Below, piece by piece: positions 1-8,443 of a stretch of DNA of 64,000 bases (its first letter is position 1; every line of letters starts with the position of its first letter). The translations under genes were made by a program, and so were the position numbers. The notes under the pieces were generated by a model. The model did not search any database, was not told where the DNA came from, and saw only the letters and a program-made list of their open reading frames with translations. The stretch covers positions 22,165,300 to 22,229,299 of the forward strand of contig NC_067204.1 in NCBI RefSeq assembly GCF_026262505.1. Reading direction: 5' to 3'. The stretch is from Trichomonas vaginalis G3 (lineage: Eukaryota > Parabasalia > Trichomonadida > Trichomonadidae).

Positions 1-33
1 GTCTCGAATATAGATAGCGAAATCGCTAGACAT
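1..33 (-). CDS. 5' end of the element 1 basic-tailed protein (edge of window)
   Basis: The first 33 bases encode, on the minus strand, the N-terminus beginning MSSDFAIYI. It is the same start as the gene at 24280-24678 in the repeated part of the element. The rest lies left of the window. It is divergent from the ATPase gene that starts at 70; the short A/T-rich gap between them probably serves both. Confidence 0.6.
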   Translation of the reverse strand, partial: MSSDFAIYIRD

Positions 34-69
34 TTCCTAAAAGATAAAAATTTTAATTTTTCTAAAAAT

Positions 70-945
70 ATGTTAGAAAAAAAGTTTGCTGACATTGACA
101 AGAAATTTGAGAATGTTTTAAATAAGAACAAGAGGAAGTTGGAAAATGCTCAGATAAAACCCATACATGACAAGTTCTTATTTGCTCAGAATGGTATAAC
201 AGGTCTAATCGCACCACCTGGGTCGGGTAAGACTTTCACTTATCTTAAAATGGCTGCACAACAACAAGAACTAGATGAGAAGAACCCATTCTATGAGTTA
301 GTAGTCATTTGTAGTACTTCTGGTCAATTTGACCAAACCGTAAATTCGTTCAAAGATATTATAAAAAAGTCTAAGTTAGTATGTATAAAAGATACTGAGT
401 TGTTAGATTGGATAAAGAAGTACCAAAGAAGAGTTTTGAAGTACAATGCTATAAATGAGTATGTCAATTCTAAGTTTAAAGACCCAAATGAGGAAATGCA
501 GAGAATATTAGAGAAGAAACACTTCAGAAACAAACAGAAAGAGATAGAATACATTTCGAAGAAATTGCAATCTTACGATTGGAAGACTTACCCTCATAGA
601 TGTCTTCTTATCTTAGATGACTTTGCTTCTCATCCTTTGTTAAAGAACAGAGAACAAGACATGTGTCGAATTCTCAAGAAGCTCAGACACTTTAACATTT
701 CAGTTGTCATTTGTGTACAGACAGCAAAGAGTTTAAGTAAGGATGTAAAGAGAATACTTACTGATATCATACTTTTCCCCGGATTGTCCGAAGACGATTT
801 CATGGAACTTATGAAAGAGTCCATGGCAGGTAAGTTTGACAGACATGAACTATGGGAGAAGTACAAAGTCATACAAGACCCTCATACTTCTTTCAGAATT
901 CACATCTACGCGAACAAAGTTCAAATTGTAAAAAGTCAAGCGTAA
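70..945 (+). CDS. Maverick packaging ATPase (A32/FtsK-HerA type), copy A
   Basis: A 291-residue P-loop ATPase that, in this family, is expected to drive genome packaging into capsids. The Walker A motif APPGSGKT lies at residues 48-55 and a Walker B-like stretch, CLLILDDF, near residue 180. This layout and length fit the A32-like ATPases of Polintons, virophages and large DNA viruses. The ATG at 70 is chosen because it follows an A/T-rich leader like those of its neighbours and agrees with the start of the second copy at 24715. It faces away from the small basic protein at the window edge, and a 21-bp minisatellite follows. The gene looks whole. The fold assignment is secure from motifs; the packaging role is inferred from the family. 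Confidence 0.85.
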   Translation: MLEKKFADIDKKFENVLNKNKRKLENAQIKPIHDKFLFAQNGITGLIAPPGSGKTFTYLKMAAQQQELDEKNPFYELVVICSTSGQFDQTVNSFKDIIKKSKLVCIKDTELLDWIKKYQRRVLKYNAINEYVNSKFKDPNEEMQRILEKKHFRNKQKEIEYISKKLQSYDWKTYPHRCLLILDDFASHPLLKNREQDMCRILKKLRHFNISVVICVQTAKSLSKDVKRILTDIILFPGLSEDDFMELMKESMAGKFDRHELWEKYKVIQDPHTSFRIHIYANKVQIVKSQA

Positions 946-1042
946 AAATGTAAGTGTTTGATCTTAGTCTGTTGTGGTGCTGGGCTGTCGGTTCTTCTGG
1001 CTTTGAATGGACTCGGTTGGTGTACGTCGGACATTCGTTTGT

Positions 1043-1440
1043 GTCCTGTCGGAAGGAAGAACTTTTCCTGTCGGAAGGAAGAACTTTTCCTGTTGGAAGG
1101 AAAATATTTTCCTGTCGGAAAGAAAAACTTTTCCTGTCGGAAAGAAAAATTTTTCCTGTCGGAAAGAAAAATTTTTCCTGTCGGAAAGAAAAATTTTTCC
1201 TGAAGGTCGGCCAAAAAGTTCTCAATTTTCGAAAATTTGAATGGTTTACGGACGGACAACTGGAAAAATTTTTCCTGTCGGAAAGAAAAATTTTTCCTGT
1301 CGGAAGGAAAAACTTTTCCTGTCGGAAGGAAGGACTTTTCCTGTCGGAAAGAAAAACTTTTCCTGTCGGAAAGAAAAACTTTTCCTGTCGGAAGGAAGGA
1401 CTCGGAATGCCAGAAGGAAGGACTCGGAATGCCAGAAGGA
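1043..1440. repeat. 21-bp minisatellite, two blocks (copy A)
   Basis: Tandem units of about 21 bp built on TTTTCCTGTCGGAAAGAAAA, in two blocks separated by a unique spacer (about 1203-1262) holding the near-palindrome TTTTCGAAAATTT. The unit length is a multiple of three and lacks stops in several frames, so overlapping open frames appear on both strands; none looks like a gene. It lies directly after the ATPase gene. The second copy at 25690-25980 has fewer units, so the array is changing in length. Confidence 0.85.
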
Positions 1441-1515
1441 CTCGGACAAGACAATTTACCATCTAGAGCTACCTGAGCCATCTTTGGTGTCAAGCTTGAA
1501 AAATATATGGTTCAT

Positions 1516-2354
1516 TTACTCTTCCTCTTTGAAGTTGTCAAAATACTCTGTTATTTTTTCTTTCAGTAGCGGTAAATCTTCTTTGAATGTAAGTATTGTA
1601 CAACCTTTCATATCATAGTGTGTTTGAGGTAACGTATCTTGAACTATCTGTTTAACATCTTCATTTGGTGTCATTGAAATCGGTAAGTTTTCGCGATAGA
1701 ACCAATTTCTGTCAGATTTGTAAATCTTAGCAAGTCGTAAAAGCTTTTGTTGTTTCTTCTGACTAAATGCAACATAACCATATCTCTGTCTTCTTCATTT
1801 TCCATCTCTTCAGTGTAAATCATATACTTATAGTTCTTTTCCTTTCCTTTTGGTACCGAACGTGGTATTCTTTTCTGTATGTTTTTGTCTTTTGCTTCAA
1901 GCTTGTTCTCTAGCTCTTCGCGTTCTTGTCTGTGAAGTTCGTCAAGAAGTTTACAAATATACCATGAATAGCGAGCTGAAGCCCATTGTGCCACATTATT
2001 TACAAGAAGTCTATGTACATAATATCCTCTCAAACCGTTTGGCAATTTTTCACGATTTTCATAGAGTTTTGGCGACTGGGGTTTTTTACCTGCTCGCTGT
2101 TCTTCACTGTTTTCAGAAAAAAGTATGTCTCGCTGTGCTTCATTTAATAGTTCAATAGTGCTTTGGTTCCTAAACCAGTCTTGTGGTTTCTTAGTATCTG
2201 GAGCAAAACATGCTGTCAAAATACTTTGCATTTGGTACATGTCATCTTTGACCGAACGAATGAGACGTAACTGTTTGTTATACTGAACCCACTCGTATTC
2301 TTCACTTATGGCTTCATGAACGATAGCAGTTGTTGTGTTCTCTGTTGTTGTCAT
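1516..2354 (-). pseudogene. KilA-N domain protein, module A (broken)
   Basis: Minus-strand gene with a KilA-N-type DNA-binding region, seen as DWFRNQSTIELL followed by a tract like GLRGYYVHRLLVNNVAQWAS, then a charged coiled-coil segment (ELENKLEAKDKNIQ). KilA-N proteins occur across large DNA viruses, phages and Mavericks; their role here is unknown. The ATG at 2354 is preferred over an upstream in-frame ATG because the sister KilA-N gene starts in the same way after a TTTTATT/GTAAGA-like leader. The reading frame is broken, about once. The whole module, about 1505-2440, is absent from copy B. Its 3' tail (GAGTAAATGAACCAT) is shared with the other KilA-N gene at 28991. Confidence 0.7.
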
Positions 2355-2497
2355 TTCTGTCTTTACATACAAAATAAAAAATAAAATAAAAATAAAATTA
2401 GCGTTATTTTCTATCTTGTATAAAAGACCAAAAATAAACGCTTTACATGTATTTTCAGCAACTTCGTCAAATACTTTTATAGCTTTGTCGATCTCAT

Positions 2498-3054
2498 CTA
2501 CTTCAAACGTTTCTTTACCTTTCGTGGAGCACCATACATTTTCTCAAACTTTTCAAGTAGTTCTGTTTCAGCAGCTCTCATATCGTTAACAAACGCAACC
2601 TTAACTCTATTGACTGTATTGTCATATCTTTGAGTTATATTAAATGTTCTTCCTATCTTATATCTCTTTGTATTGAAGTCCTTCGGTTTCTGAACGATGT
2701 AAAGTAAGCCTTCACTGCAACGTTCCGTATCGAATGAACCATATGTTATGAAATTATATCCAACAACTGGGTCAATCCAGAACAAAACTACTGGTATAAG
2801 ACTTTTGTCTATAAGATATGCTCTTGTTCCATAGAATCTTACCGATATCATAAGCTCAGGATTTCTTGTCAAAATTTTCTGAGTAGAAGCATTTCTAACC
2901 CAGTCGTGGCTTTCTTTCCTTCAGATAGTGTTAAAATGTCTGACAAAGAATATTTTTTGTATTTCTTTGAGTATCTTACGTTTAAATCACCTATTCTAAC
3001 CACCTTGGTCTCATTGTCTATCTTTTTAACTGTTTCAAACTCAGTGTTTGTCAT
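2498..3054 (-). pseudogene. GIY-YIG-like (T5orf172/MUG113 type) protein, copy A (broken)
   Basis: Minus-strand gene whose C-terminal half carries the pattern GLLYIVQ...YKIGRT...RY, typical of T5orf172/MUG113 domains, divergent relatives of the GIY-YIG nuclease fold often found next to KilA-N or Bro domains in viruses. The N-terminal part (KYKKYSLSDIL) is a separate small region of unknown fold. This copy is broken; the copy at 26105-26668 looks whole at 187 residues. An array of hairpin-forming repeats lies just upstream. DNA cleavage or binding is a family-based inference. Confidence 0.65.
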
Positions 3055-3139
3055 TTACTGTCTTTACATACAAAATAAAAAAATAAAAAAAAAATAAAAC
3101 TAACGCTATTTTTTATCTTGTATAAAAGATATGATTTCA

Positions 3140-3420
3140 TAGAGTTTTTTCACTGTTTTCATGTGTTTTAGGCGACTACGGTTTTTTCCGTACTCGCAAT
3201 TTTTTACTGTTTTCATGTGTTTTAGGCGAGTACGGTTTTTTCCGTACTCGCATTTTTTTACGATTTTCGAATGGAATCTCGACCCGCGGTTTTAAGCCGG
3301 TCGCATTTTTTTACGATTTTCATGTGTTTTAGGCGACCCCTGTAAAAGTCGGGGTCGCATTTTTTCACGATTTTCGAATGGAATCTCTACCCCGGTTTTT
3401 CTCGGGGTAGCAAACATATG
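3140..3420. repeat. Array of hairpin-forming repeats (copy A)
   Basis: About five units, each with a conserved T-rich spacer (TTTTTACGATTTTC, then ATGTGTTTTAG or GAATGGAATC) followed by a short stem-loop. The stems differ in sequence: GCGAGTACGG/CCGTACTCGC near 3226-3251, GCGACCCC/GGGGTCGC near 3332-3358, CTACCCCG/CGGGGTAG near 3388-3410. Pairing is nevertheless kept in most units. The array lies between the stop of the 298-residue gene and the start of the GIY-YIG gene on the minus strand. A related array is at 26760-27085. Confidence 0.8.
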
Positions 3421-3454
3421 AGGAAATTCATGAAATTTGGTCATTTTTTCAGCA

Positions 3455-3632
3455 AAAATATATTTTAGGCGAACCAGGTCCCTCGGTCCCTCGGTCCCTC
3501 GGTCAAATGAACTTCTCTGAAAAAGTGTGACAACATGACATTTTGACAACAGTCCAGGAAATAGACTTCTTCGTATATGTTTTGTCATGAATTTCATCGT
3601 CAATGAGCGTAAATCAGACAAAAATATATTTC
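3455..3632 (+). repeat. TGACAAC cassette 1
   Basis: Intergenic cassette bounded on both sides by AAAATATATTT. Inside are a triplicated CCCTCGGT block, the tract AACTTCTCTGAAAAAGTG, and the core TGACAACATGACATTTTGAC. It lies after the 3' end of the 298-residue gene. The same layout recurs at 27119-27296. Confidence 0.8.
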
Positions 3633-3644
3633 TAACATAACTAT

Positions 3645-4541
3645 TTACAAGCGTTTTACATGGTATATGTTGTGATGGTTCATGACTTTAAACAGTTTTG
3701 TAGCTTCTATTTCTTCACGAAGGATATCAAAAGTTTTAACAATGCCGAAAGTTTCTTTATATTTCTTCTTGACATCTGAAAGAAGGAAATCGTCAGCAGT
3801 TGGATAGTTTTTGTTCAGAAATGTCAACATGTCCATTTTATCTTCTGCTGGTTTCTCTACTTCTTTCTTTAAGTCAGCATAGTCTTTTCGCATACGTTCT
3901 ATCTCTTTGACGGAGTAGTTATATTTCCTTGTTGCTGCTTTACATTTTGAACATTGTGGGTTCATTTTAGCATTGTACATTGAAACCTTACCTGCTAAAA
4001 CAAGTAAGGCGTAAATGGTTTTCTTTAACTCAAAAGTTGCTGGTTTTATCTGTCCGTTCCATACTTTACCTCTTCTATCTTTATCTCTTATCTGCCATAC
4101 ACATTTTGCAACTAACGAAACAAAGTTGTCGTAGGTCTTAAACTCTTCAGATTTGTATATGTCAATGAAATATACCATATCGCAGTCTTTGTGGTTGCAA
4201 TGAAATCCAAGAAACTCATAGTTTACCTTTCGTATGAACTTCTTTATTTCAACTGAGTCAGTTGCTTTGACTTCTATTTCATCGAATTCAGGAATAGTGA
4301 GCTTTTGTTGTTGTATTTCAGGAAGTTTAGGTAGATGGTCAATAATATCCTGCATTTCATAAAGATACTGTTCATTTGTTTCATCTTTCGCACTACAGTC
4401 TAAATCTCCTTGGAGAAGTTCTTGCTTTATCTTCTGGATTTCTGTTTCGAAAGTATATGAAGAAGGAATGAAGCTTTTCATCTCTACTAACATAGATGTT
4501 GGGTTCATGACTAACGAGGTTGGTGCTGTTGTTGCTGACAT
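3645..4541 (-). CDS. Maverick protein of unknown function, 298 residues, copy A
   Basis: I do not recognise this protein. It looks whole and is nearly identical to 27310-28206, which argues that it is a real, conserved part of element 1. Two cysteine/histidine clusters, CNHKDC near residue 118 and CSKCKA near residue 200, could form a zinc-binding site. The C-terminal third is charged and probably helical, and the N-terminus is rich in Ser, Thr and Met. The start follows the leader TTTTATTGTAAGAAC, which is also seen before KilA-N gene B. Cassettes lie on both sides of the gene in copies A and B. No element 2 counterpart was recognised. Confidence 0.7.
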   Translation of the reverse strand: MSATTAPTSLVMNPTSMLVEMKSFIPSSYTFETEIQKIKQELLQGDLDCSAKDETNEQYLYEMQDIIDHLPKLPEIQQQKLTIPEFDEIEVKATDSVEIKKFIRKVNYEFLGFHCNHKDCDMVYFIDIYKSEEFKTYDNFVSLVAKCVWQIRDKDRRGKVWNGQIKPATFELKKTIYALLVLAGKVSMYNAKMNPQCSKCKAATRKYNYSVKEIERMRKDYADLKKEVEKPAEDKMDMLTFLNKNYPTADDFLLSDVKKKYKETFGIVKTFDILREEIEATKLFKVMNHHNIYHVKRL

Positions 4542-4580
4542 GTTCTTACAATAAAAATAAAAAATATTTTTTAAAAAAAA

Positions 4581-4705
4581 CTAAAATATATTTTTATTTC
4601 CTGTGTTGTTGTCAAAATGTCATGTTGTCACACTTTTTCAGAGAAGTTAAAATGACCGAGGGACCGAGGGACCGAGGGACCTGGTGAGATCTAAAATATA
4701 TTTTT
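4581..4705 (-). repeat. TGACAAC cassette 2 (single-copy site between two genes)
   Basis: Minus-oriented cassette bounded on both sides by CTAAAATATATTTTT. It carries the core (reverse complement TGTTGTTGTCAAAATGTCATG) and three GACCGAGG units. In copy B this same interval, between the 298- and 286-residue genes, has grown to about 1.75 kb with three cassettes and a KilA-N gene. Confidence 0.8.
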
Positions 4706-5565
4706 CAATACTTTTTCAGCACTTTTCCGTAGTTGTATATGAAAGACAATTCGAGATAAAAGTCATAGTATAATGGAATAATATGCTGCACACCGTTTGT
4801 TGTGAACCAAACTTGAAAGTCAGAGAAACTGTTACTAGGTGGTTCGTAGAATTTAGAAGCAAAGTCATAGAAGTCCTTACCAATACATAGAAAACTGTTG
4901 TTGCTTGAACTGAAACTTGCATGACACATGACATTTTGAGGGTCAAACACGTTTCTATAAACTGTCAAATCTGCTGGTGGAAGTATGAATTTAAATGGAC
5001 CATCTGGTGGTAATGGTTCGTTCTGGTTTAGTAACCGAAGAAATTGTGCCCAAGAACGTTTGTCCACCCCCCAATATAAAAACTCTGTATCTCTTGGAGG
5101 GTTAATTTCAATCTTTTGAAATGAAACGGTGGAATTCATCTTGTCGTATTCTAGCTTCAGATAGTATGTTCCATTTAGTAAAGAGTGGTATTTTTCTTGA
5201 AATTCCCAGTAGTATTTGTTCATTTGAGTTTGAAAGTCATTTAGAGTTTTTTCAAGACTTTCGTCTGAACGAATTGTAAAGATTTTCATTTCGTCAAATT
5301 TTTCTATTAGACCATCAGAGCCTTTATACTGACCGTGAAAATATACTGCGAACATAAACGCGTTAGTTCTATTTGAAAACAAAACTCTTCTAAATCCTAT
5401 TGCCTTTGCATCTGAAGGACTTTGAAGCCAACGAGTTGGATAGTCAAACCTGTAAGCTCCGGATGAAATTTCTTCATCTGAAATATTCCTACCAGCGTTT
5501 GTAAAGATATAGTCTAACGGTTTTGTATCTGCTACTTTTGTTCTTTGTTTTTCAACCTGAAGCAT
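4705..5565 (-). CDS. Maverick structural-type protein, 286 residues, copy A
   Basis: It looks whole and is nearly identical to 29980-30840 and clearly paralogous to 11760-12608 in the same element. Shared features are an N-terminal TKPLD..FTN motif, the segment YRFDYP.RWL..PS..KAIGFRR, and a C-terminal FSDFQVWFTT...PLYY.FYLELSFIYNY block. Alternating short beta-like stretches make a capsid-associated or attachment role plausible, but I do not recognise the family. The start follows a TATTTTTACATATATAAA leader. Having two divergent paralogues per unit suggests they occupy related but distinct positions in a particle; that is inference. Confidence 0.65.
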   Translation of the reverse strand: MLQVEKQRTKVADTKPLDYIFTNAGRNISDEEISSGAYRFDYPTRWLQSPSDAKAIGFRRVLFSNRTNAFMFAVYFHGQYKGSDGLIEKFDEMKIFTIRSDESLEKTLNDFQTQMNKYYWEFQEKYHSLLNGTYYLKLEYDKMNSTVSFQKIEINPPRDTEFLYWGVDKRSWAQFLRLLNQNEPLPPDGPFKFILPPADLTVYRNVFDPQNVMCHASFSSSNNSFLCIGKDFYDFASKFYEPPSNSFSDFQVWFTTNGVQHIIPLYYDFYLELSFIYNYGKVLKKY

Positions 5566-5601
5566 TTTATATATGTAAAAATATACTGTTTTAAAAACGT
5601 T

Positions 5602-6186
5602 TTAAAATGGTATGCCATATAGCTTCTTGAATTTGTTAAGAAGTATTCGAACGTGTTTTCCATCTGTATCTCTAGTGTTTACATAAGCATAGCCCGCCTT
5701 AGTAAAATATACTTGTAATTTCCTATAGTTTACGCCGGTATAAAAGTAGAAAGAGTCTTGTTCTTCGCTATAGTAGTAAAACTCAAACGTATGCTCGCCA
5801 TAGTCTGTAATTTCAATTGTTTCATCTTCTAGTTCGTCGACAAATTCGAATACAATATCTCCAATTTTGCTTTTGTTCTTATTGTTTTCAGAACAAGTGA
5901 CCCAACGCAAGTTCTCAAGTCTATTGTCGTTTCTTATACGGTTTATATGGTCTACAAAAGGTAAATTGTTAGGGTTCGGTATAAAATGAGTTGCAATGAC
6001 AACATGTTTAAGATAGCGTTTCCCACCCATCTTCATAAGAGCATATCCTTTATTCCCCTCCCATTCGCTTAAAACTCTTTTTGTCTTTTTGTTTCTGACT
6101 TCAAATGACTCACAACAGTGAATTTCATATTTCTCATCTAACAAACAAGTTTCCCAACGGTCTTCTCCAACAAACTCAGCGTACAT
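5602..6186 (-). CDS. HNH endonuclease (NUMOD4/HNH_3 type), copy A
   Basis: A 194-residue protein with an N-terminal NUMOD4-like region (EDRWETCLLDEKYEI) and an HNH core around residues 65-100: RYLKHVVIATHF, then FVDHINRIRNDNRLENLRWVT, then SENNKNKS. This arrangement is typical of phage and viral HNH homing-type endonucleases, which cut DNA and can spread their own gene. It sits just after the polymerase gene on the same strand and looks whole. In copy B the HNH module lies on the other side of the polymerase remnant, so it has moved, as such genes are known to do. The C-terminal third is unassigned. Confidence 0.8.
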   Translation of the reverse strand: MYAEFVGEDRWETCLLDEKYEIHCCESFEVRNKKTKRVLSEWEGNKGYALMKMGGKRYLKHVVIATHFIPNPNNLPFVDHINRIRNDNRLENLRWVTCSENNKNKSKIGDIVFEFVDELEDETIEITDYGEHTFEFYYYSEEQDSFYFYTGVNYRKLQVYFTKAGYAYVNTRDTDGKHVRILLNKFKKLYGIPF

Positions 6187-6259
6187 TTCAAATAAAATAA
6201 AAAAATATTTTTTTGAAAAAATGTTTTATTTCATGCAATGTTTTATTTCATGCAATGTT

Positions 6260-8413
6260 TTATTTCATGCAATGTTTTATTTCTGTGCCGTCTTCAAGTA
6301 CGGCCCAGTACTTACGCTTGGAGAGAACATGAACTTCGGAAAATACCTTGTCTAGCTTAAAACAGCCCATCTTTTCACCGACCATTCCCATTTCAATGAG
6401 TTTGTTGTATCCTTCTTCGTTCGTCATGAGTGCGTCGATGTTCTCATAGTATACCTTCACTTTGGATTTAACCTCGGAGAAGAATTTGTTGTAGTTGTCA
6501 AGGACTGCCTTTGCGAACTGAGGATAGGACCAATGTTCGACAATAGGTTTTACTGTGGTTACTAAGCCATTTTGACCTTGAGTAAATTCGTACTTCAAAA
6601 CAAAAGGAGAAAACCTTTCAACAAAGTTGTCGACCTTCTCATAGTGTTTACTCTTCATCTTTTGAGGTTTTTTAATGGAATATCCCCATGTCGAATTCAT
6701 AAGCAATTTGAGTGTCATTGCAAGTTTGGGGTTTGAAGCTTTCCTAATATCATACATTTGTTGTATGACTTTTCCAACTGTATAGTTCCTTCCCGGGAAC
6801 TCACCATCTTCGTTTGGAATTCCAGTCGGGATATATTGGACGAACCTCATGTACGCAGCGTTAAGGTCGACATAGTATATTTTTTCGTTTGAGTCGAACT
6901 TGTCGCAACCAATCGGCCCAGTTCGTGGAAATTCAAGTGAGTCTCTTATCTTTTGAGAAACCTCGCCTGTTATCTCATAAACATCGTCGAAGCAACCTGT
7001 TTCATATAAAACCTTCTGACCTAACTCAGAAGCTCTCCAATACAATTTGACGTCGATTGGATTTCTCAATGGAAGTTTGTTTATAGCATCTTGAAGTTCT
7101 TGCAACCTCATTGGAAGTTCTTCTGGTTCAGGTTGGTATCCGAACAATCCAACTCCTTTTGGAACTGTGTACTTCTTTTGTGCTATAACTTTGTCTGGAA
7201 CAACTTTTGGTCTCACTAACAATGAAAAGTTTGTTTCGTCTTTTGGTACAAAAGTTTCTGTCAGCTTGTCATCTGGAATTGGTTCCAACAAACCTTTCTC
7301 GAAAAGAATGTTAACAGCTCTGACAATGTTGCACTTGCCTTTTCCGAACAATGGGTTTGTAAGACTTTCGTTCAACATGAAGTGGTTGTGGACAAGTACA
7401 ATCTTCAACCATGGCAATTTGAAGTCAACAACATAGTCGTCATGTGAAGAACCTTTCTCAGTCGGAATGTTAACGCGGATATTGACATTTGCCAACGGTG
7501 CAACTTTTGACAATTGACTTCTGAGAATGTACCTTGTCTTCACACATGACTCAAGATACTTCATCTTCTCATCTGTAACAAGACCAGAGTTCCTGAGACA
7601 TGTAAGAATGCAAGGTTCATTGACAATTTTTTCAATTGAATTGTAAATTCCATACCTTGTCAGGTTAATGTCAGACTTATTTCTGAACGGGAAATACCCA
7701 GCATGTTGTCTGACTGCTTGAGGGTTAGGTTGTAACCATTCGAACTTCACGCTTGCAATTCCTTCAATTGCATTCAAAATATCTGAGTCGGAGTCAAACA
7801 TTTGTTCTCTCTTTGTAGTCTTGAAAGCGTCAAGAAGTTGTGCGGCTGTTGTGACATTGCCATGTGCATAGTATATATGACCATCCAAATCTGTTACGGT
7901 TAGTCTGAGATTGTATCCTTTCTTATTTCCGTCTTGAATTGCAGCAAGTACACCCATGAAGCCTTCTTTGTTCTTTCCTTCGTCAAAGTTAACTGTAAAG
8001 GTTCGCCCAGAAGTAATTTTACTTCTAACTTCACGATACTTCTCATATGCATATCTTGTTCTTTCCATGGGAGCATGTGTGTCTTCACCTTTTCCTTTTT
8101 TCCGTCTCAAAGGATGCAATTGTTCGTCATGTTTCCAGTAGAACCTGGCAAAGCCGTCGTGTCCTTCAACTTGAGGCTCACTAACATTGAAAGGCATGTC
8201 CATAAGACGTTCTTCTTCTAACCTCTCTAATCTGTTTGGATAATTTGCGCGTGCTGTTTCCAAGTCCATTTCATAGCGAAGACCAGACAATTTGTCATAG
8301 ACTTTTATTGGCTTTCCCTTCCTATATTTAAACTTCTTTGAAACTCTCCAACCATATCTTTCTAACTCTGCTTTTATTCTAGCAGACCTTCTGTCCATTC
8401 TATACGGGGGCAT
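6260..8413 (-). CDS. PolB-type DNA polymerase, divergent Maverick form, copy A
   Basis: A 717-residue protein expected to replicate the element. Recognisable family-B palm segments follow in order: YYVDLNAAYM (motif A region, near residue 515), LKLLMNSTWGYS (motif B region, near 575), a motif C region with VKVYYEN near 660, then MGCFKLDKVFSEV and LSKRKYW as in the lG-lk-E...K-Y stretch of viral PolB. A segment near residues 270-320 (CILTCLRNSG...KTRYILRSQLSK) resembles the domain ahead of the polymerase in protein-primed PolBs. The N-terminus is basic. It is clearly a different branch from the polymerase of element 2. I treat it as one open gene and make no claim about activity. Confidence 0.7.
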   Translation of the reverse strand: MPPYRMDRRSARIKAELERYGWRVSKKFKYRKGKPIKVYDKLSGLRYEMDLETARANYPNRLERLEEERLMDMPFNVSEPQVEGHDGFARFYWKHDEQLHPLRRKKGKGEDTHAPMERTRYAYEKYREVRSKITSGRTFTVNFDEGKNKEGFMGVLAAIQDGNKKGYNLRLTVTDLDGHIYYAHGNVTTAAQLLDAFKTTKREQMFDSDSDILNAIEGIASVKFEWLQPNPQAVRQHAGYFPFRNKSDINLTRYGIYNSIEKIVNEPCILTCLRNSGLVTDEKMKYLESCVKTRYILRSQLSKVAPLANVNIRVNIPTEKGSSHDDYVVDFKLPWLKIVLVHNHFMLNESLTNPLFGKGKCNIVRAVNILFEKGLLEPIPDDKLTETFVPKDETNFSLLVRPKVVPDKVIAQKKYTVPKGVGLFGYQPEPEELPMRLQELQDAINKLPLRNPIDVKLYWRASELGQKVLYETGCFDDVYEITGEVSQKIRDSLEFPRTGPIGCDKFDSNEKIYYVDLNAAYMRFVQYIPTGIPNEDGEFPGRNYTVGKVIQQMYDIRKASNPKLAMTLKLLMNSTWGYSIKKPQKMKSKHYEKVDNFVERFSPFVLKYEFTQGQNGLVTTVKPIVEHWSYPQFAKAVLDNYNKFFSEVKSKVKVYYENIDALMTNEEGYNKLIEMGMVGEKMGCFKLDKVFSEVHVLSKRKYWAVLEDGTEIKHCMK

Positions 8414-8443
8414 TTCTATAAAAATAAAAAAATGTTTTTTTCT

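Noticed and set aside
893-1618. Several overlapping open frames of 60-190 codons on both strands
   Set aside because: They arise because the 21-bp minisatellite unit is a multiple of three and lacks stops; the translations are repeats of the unit in different frames.
7167-7436. Plus-strand open frame of 89 codons within the polymerase region
   Set aside because: It is an antisense shadow of the well-supported minus-strand polymerase gene.
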